Source: an uncultured Collinsella sp. | GTDB taxonomy: Bacteria; Actinomycetota; Coriobacteriia; Coriobacteriales; Coriobacteriaceae | Reading direction: 5' to 3' | Assembly: GCA_937934355.1 (NCBI GenBank) | Contig: CALGZY010000251.1 | Location: 1-6,548, forward strand | DNA length: 6,548 nucleotides | In this document: piece after piece, positions 5,272-6,548 of the stretch | Position numbering within the stretch: the stretch's first letter is position 1 | Layout of the letters: every line of letters starts with the position of its first letter | Program-made: the position numbers and the translations under genes | Notes under the pieces: generated by a model | The model's input: the letters and a program-made list of their open reading frames with translations, nothing else | The model's database searches: none | Told to the model about the DNA's origin: nothing

Positions 5272-6548
5272 GCAGACGAGACCAAGACTCAGATTCCCAA
5301 GCCCACCCGCCAGCGTGGTCCCATGGGCCGCATGGGCGGCATGCGTCGCGGCGAAAAGGCCAAGGACTTTAAGGGCACCATGAGGCAGCTGCTCGGCTAT
5401 ATCGGCCAGCACAAGATTGCCGTGTTTGCCGCCGTCGCCTTTGCCGTGTGCTCGGTCATCTTTAACATTGTGGGACCCAAGGTGCTCGGCCAGGTTACGA
5501 CCAAGCTGTTCGAAGGCCTGGTCGCCAAGGTCAACGGCACCGGCGACGTTGACTTTGACTGGATCGCCAAGACGCTCGGCTTTTTGCTCTGCCTGTATCT
5601 GGCGAGCTCTGTCTGCAGCCTGGTCCAGGGCTGGCTCATGACCGGCGTCACGCAAAAGATCTGCTACCGCATGCGCAAGGAAATCGCCGCCAAGATTGCC
5701 GTCGTGCCGATGAGTTACTTCAACGGCCACAGCAAGGGAGACGTACTCAGCCGCATCACCAACGACGTCGATACGCTGGGTCAGTCGCTCAACCAGAGCG
5801 TGACGCAGCTCATCACGTCGGTGACGCAGATTATCGGCGTGCTCGTCATGATGCTGTCCATCAGCCTGCCGCTCACGGGCGTCACCGTGCTCACGCTGCC
5901 GGCGGCCGCCCTCATCATGATCGTGATGATCCACTTCTCGCAGCCTTACTTCCGCGAGCAGCAGCAGGTCCTCGGCGCCGTGAACGGCATCATCGAGGAG
6001 GACTTCGCCGGCCAGAACGTCATCCAGGTCTTCGACCGCGCCGACGCCGCCGTTCAGCAGTTCGACGAGAAGAACGAACGCCTGTTCATCTCCGGCTGGC
6101 GCTCGCAGTTCCTCTCCGGCCTCATGATGCCGCTCATGAGCCTCGTGGGTAACATGGGCTACGTTGGCGTGGTCGTCGTGGGCGCCCAGCTTGCCCTCAC
6201 CGGAAACGCCACTCCCGGCGACATCCAGTCCTTCATCCAGTACGTCCGCAACTTCACCCAGCCGGTGCAACAGCTCGGCAACGTGAGCAACACGCTGCAG
6301 TCCATGGCCGCGGCCACCGAGCGCGTCTTCGAGTTCCTCGCCGCCCCGGAGGAGCAGCAGGTCGAGAACCCCCAGGTGCCCGAGAAGCGCGATGGCCTCG
6401 TCGAGTTCGAGCACGTGCGCTTTGGCTACACGCCGGACAAGACGATCATCCACGACTTCTCCTGCGTGGCCGAGCCTGGCCAGACCGTGGCCATCGTGGG
6501 TCCCACGGGCGCCGGCAAGACGACGCTCATCAAGCTGCTCCAGCGCTT
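5269..6548 (+). CDS. Second ABC exporter half, partial (cut by window end)
   Basis: The visible 426 codons give the complete transmembrane domain and the start of the ATPase domain; the frame stays open to the last base. A cytosolic N-terminus rich in Arg, Gly and Met (about residues 15-30) precedes TM1 near 50-69 and TM2 near 102-125; four further segments follow up to about 340. MSYFNGHSKGDVLSRITNDVDTL starting at 148 is the conserved coupling-helix region of type IV exporters, and AAATERVFEFL closes the TMD. The NBD begins near 375 and shows Walker A GPTGAGKTT at 411-419 with Lys417. The extracytoplasmic TM1-TM2 loop is short, unlike in the partner. By the pairing rule of heterodimeric exporters, this subunit should hold the intact catalytic Glu and switch His, but these lie beyond the window. 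The gene overlaps the first half by 1 nt. Confidence 0.92.
   Translation, partial: MADETKTQIPKPTRQRGPMGRMGGMRRGEKAKDFKGTMRQLLGYIGQHKIAVFAAVAFAVCSVIFNIVGPKVLGQVTTKLFEGLVAKVNGTGDVDFDWIAKTLGFLLCLYLASSVCSLVQGWLMTGVTQKICYRMRKEIAAKIAVVPMSYFNGHSKGDVLSRITNDVDTLGQSLNQSVTQLITSVTQIIGVLVMMLSISLPLTGVTVLTLPAAALIMIVMIHFSQPYFREQQQVLGAVNGIIEEDFAGQNVIQVFDRADAAVQQFDEKNERLFISGWRSQFLSGLMMPLMSLVGNMGYVGVVVVGAQLALTGNATPGDIQSFIQYVRNFTQPVQQLGNVSNTLQSMAAATERVFEFLAAPEEQQVENPQVPEKRDGLVEFEHVRFGYTPDKTIIHDFSCVAEPGQTVAIVGPTGAGKTTLIKLLQR

Noticed and set aside
5266..6453. 395-codon minus-strand open frame opposite the second ABC gene
   Set aside because: Same shadow effect; the plus strand has an uninterrupted exporter sequence with a good ribosome binding site.
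1..6548. CRISPR arrays, tRNA or rRNA genes, insertion sequences
   Set aside because: No regular direct repeats, no cloverleaf or rRNA-like sequence and no transposase were found on reading both strands.

Overview
The window looks like chromosomal DNA of a fairly GC-rich gut-type actinobacterium. I favour the Coriobacteriia (Collinsella-like), because the ABC exporter proteins resemble those common in Firmicutes while codon use is strongly G/C-ending. This is an inference from sequence character; no marker gene is present.

Layout. Positions 1-326 hold no gene: an AT-rich stretch, then a strong GC-rich hairpin that closes the leftward unit. On the minus strand follow a 2-keto-3-deoxygluconate permease (kdgT, 327-1346) and, upstream of it, a classical short-chain dehydrogenase/reductase (1455-2204). 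A second hairpin with a T-rich tail lies between them. A 252-nt divergent intergenic region (2205-2456) contains dyad-symmetric sequences. On the plus strand a MarR-type regulator (2457-2906, GTG start) overlaps the first ABC exporter half (2903-5269) by 4 nt. That gene overlaps the second ABC exporter half (5269 to beyond the window end) by 1 nt.

How the genes work together. The rightward three genes form a tight, probably translationally coupled operon: regulator plus the two halves of a heterodimeric type IV (ABCB-like) exporter. The first half carries a degenerate ATP site (Asp for the catalytic Glu, Gln for the switch His) and a roughly 200-residue extracytoplasmic insertion between TM1 and TM2. 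The leftward pair suggests uptake of 2-keto-3-deoxygluconate and oxidoreduction of a related sugar acid, although the SDR substrate cannot be read from sequence.

I do not see a clearly undescribed system. The points most worth a second look are the long inverted repeat straddling the regulator's start codon, the AT-rich dyad upstream of it, and the large extracytoplasmic insertion in the first ABC protein.
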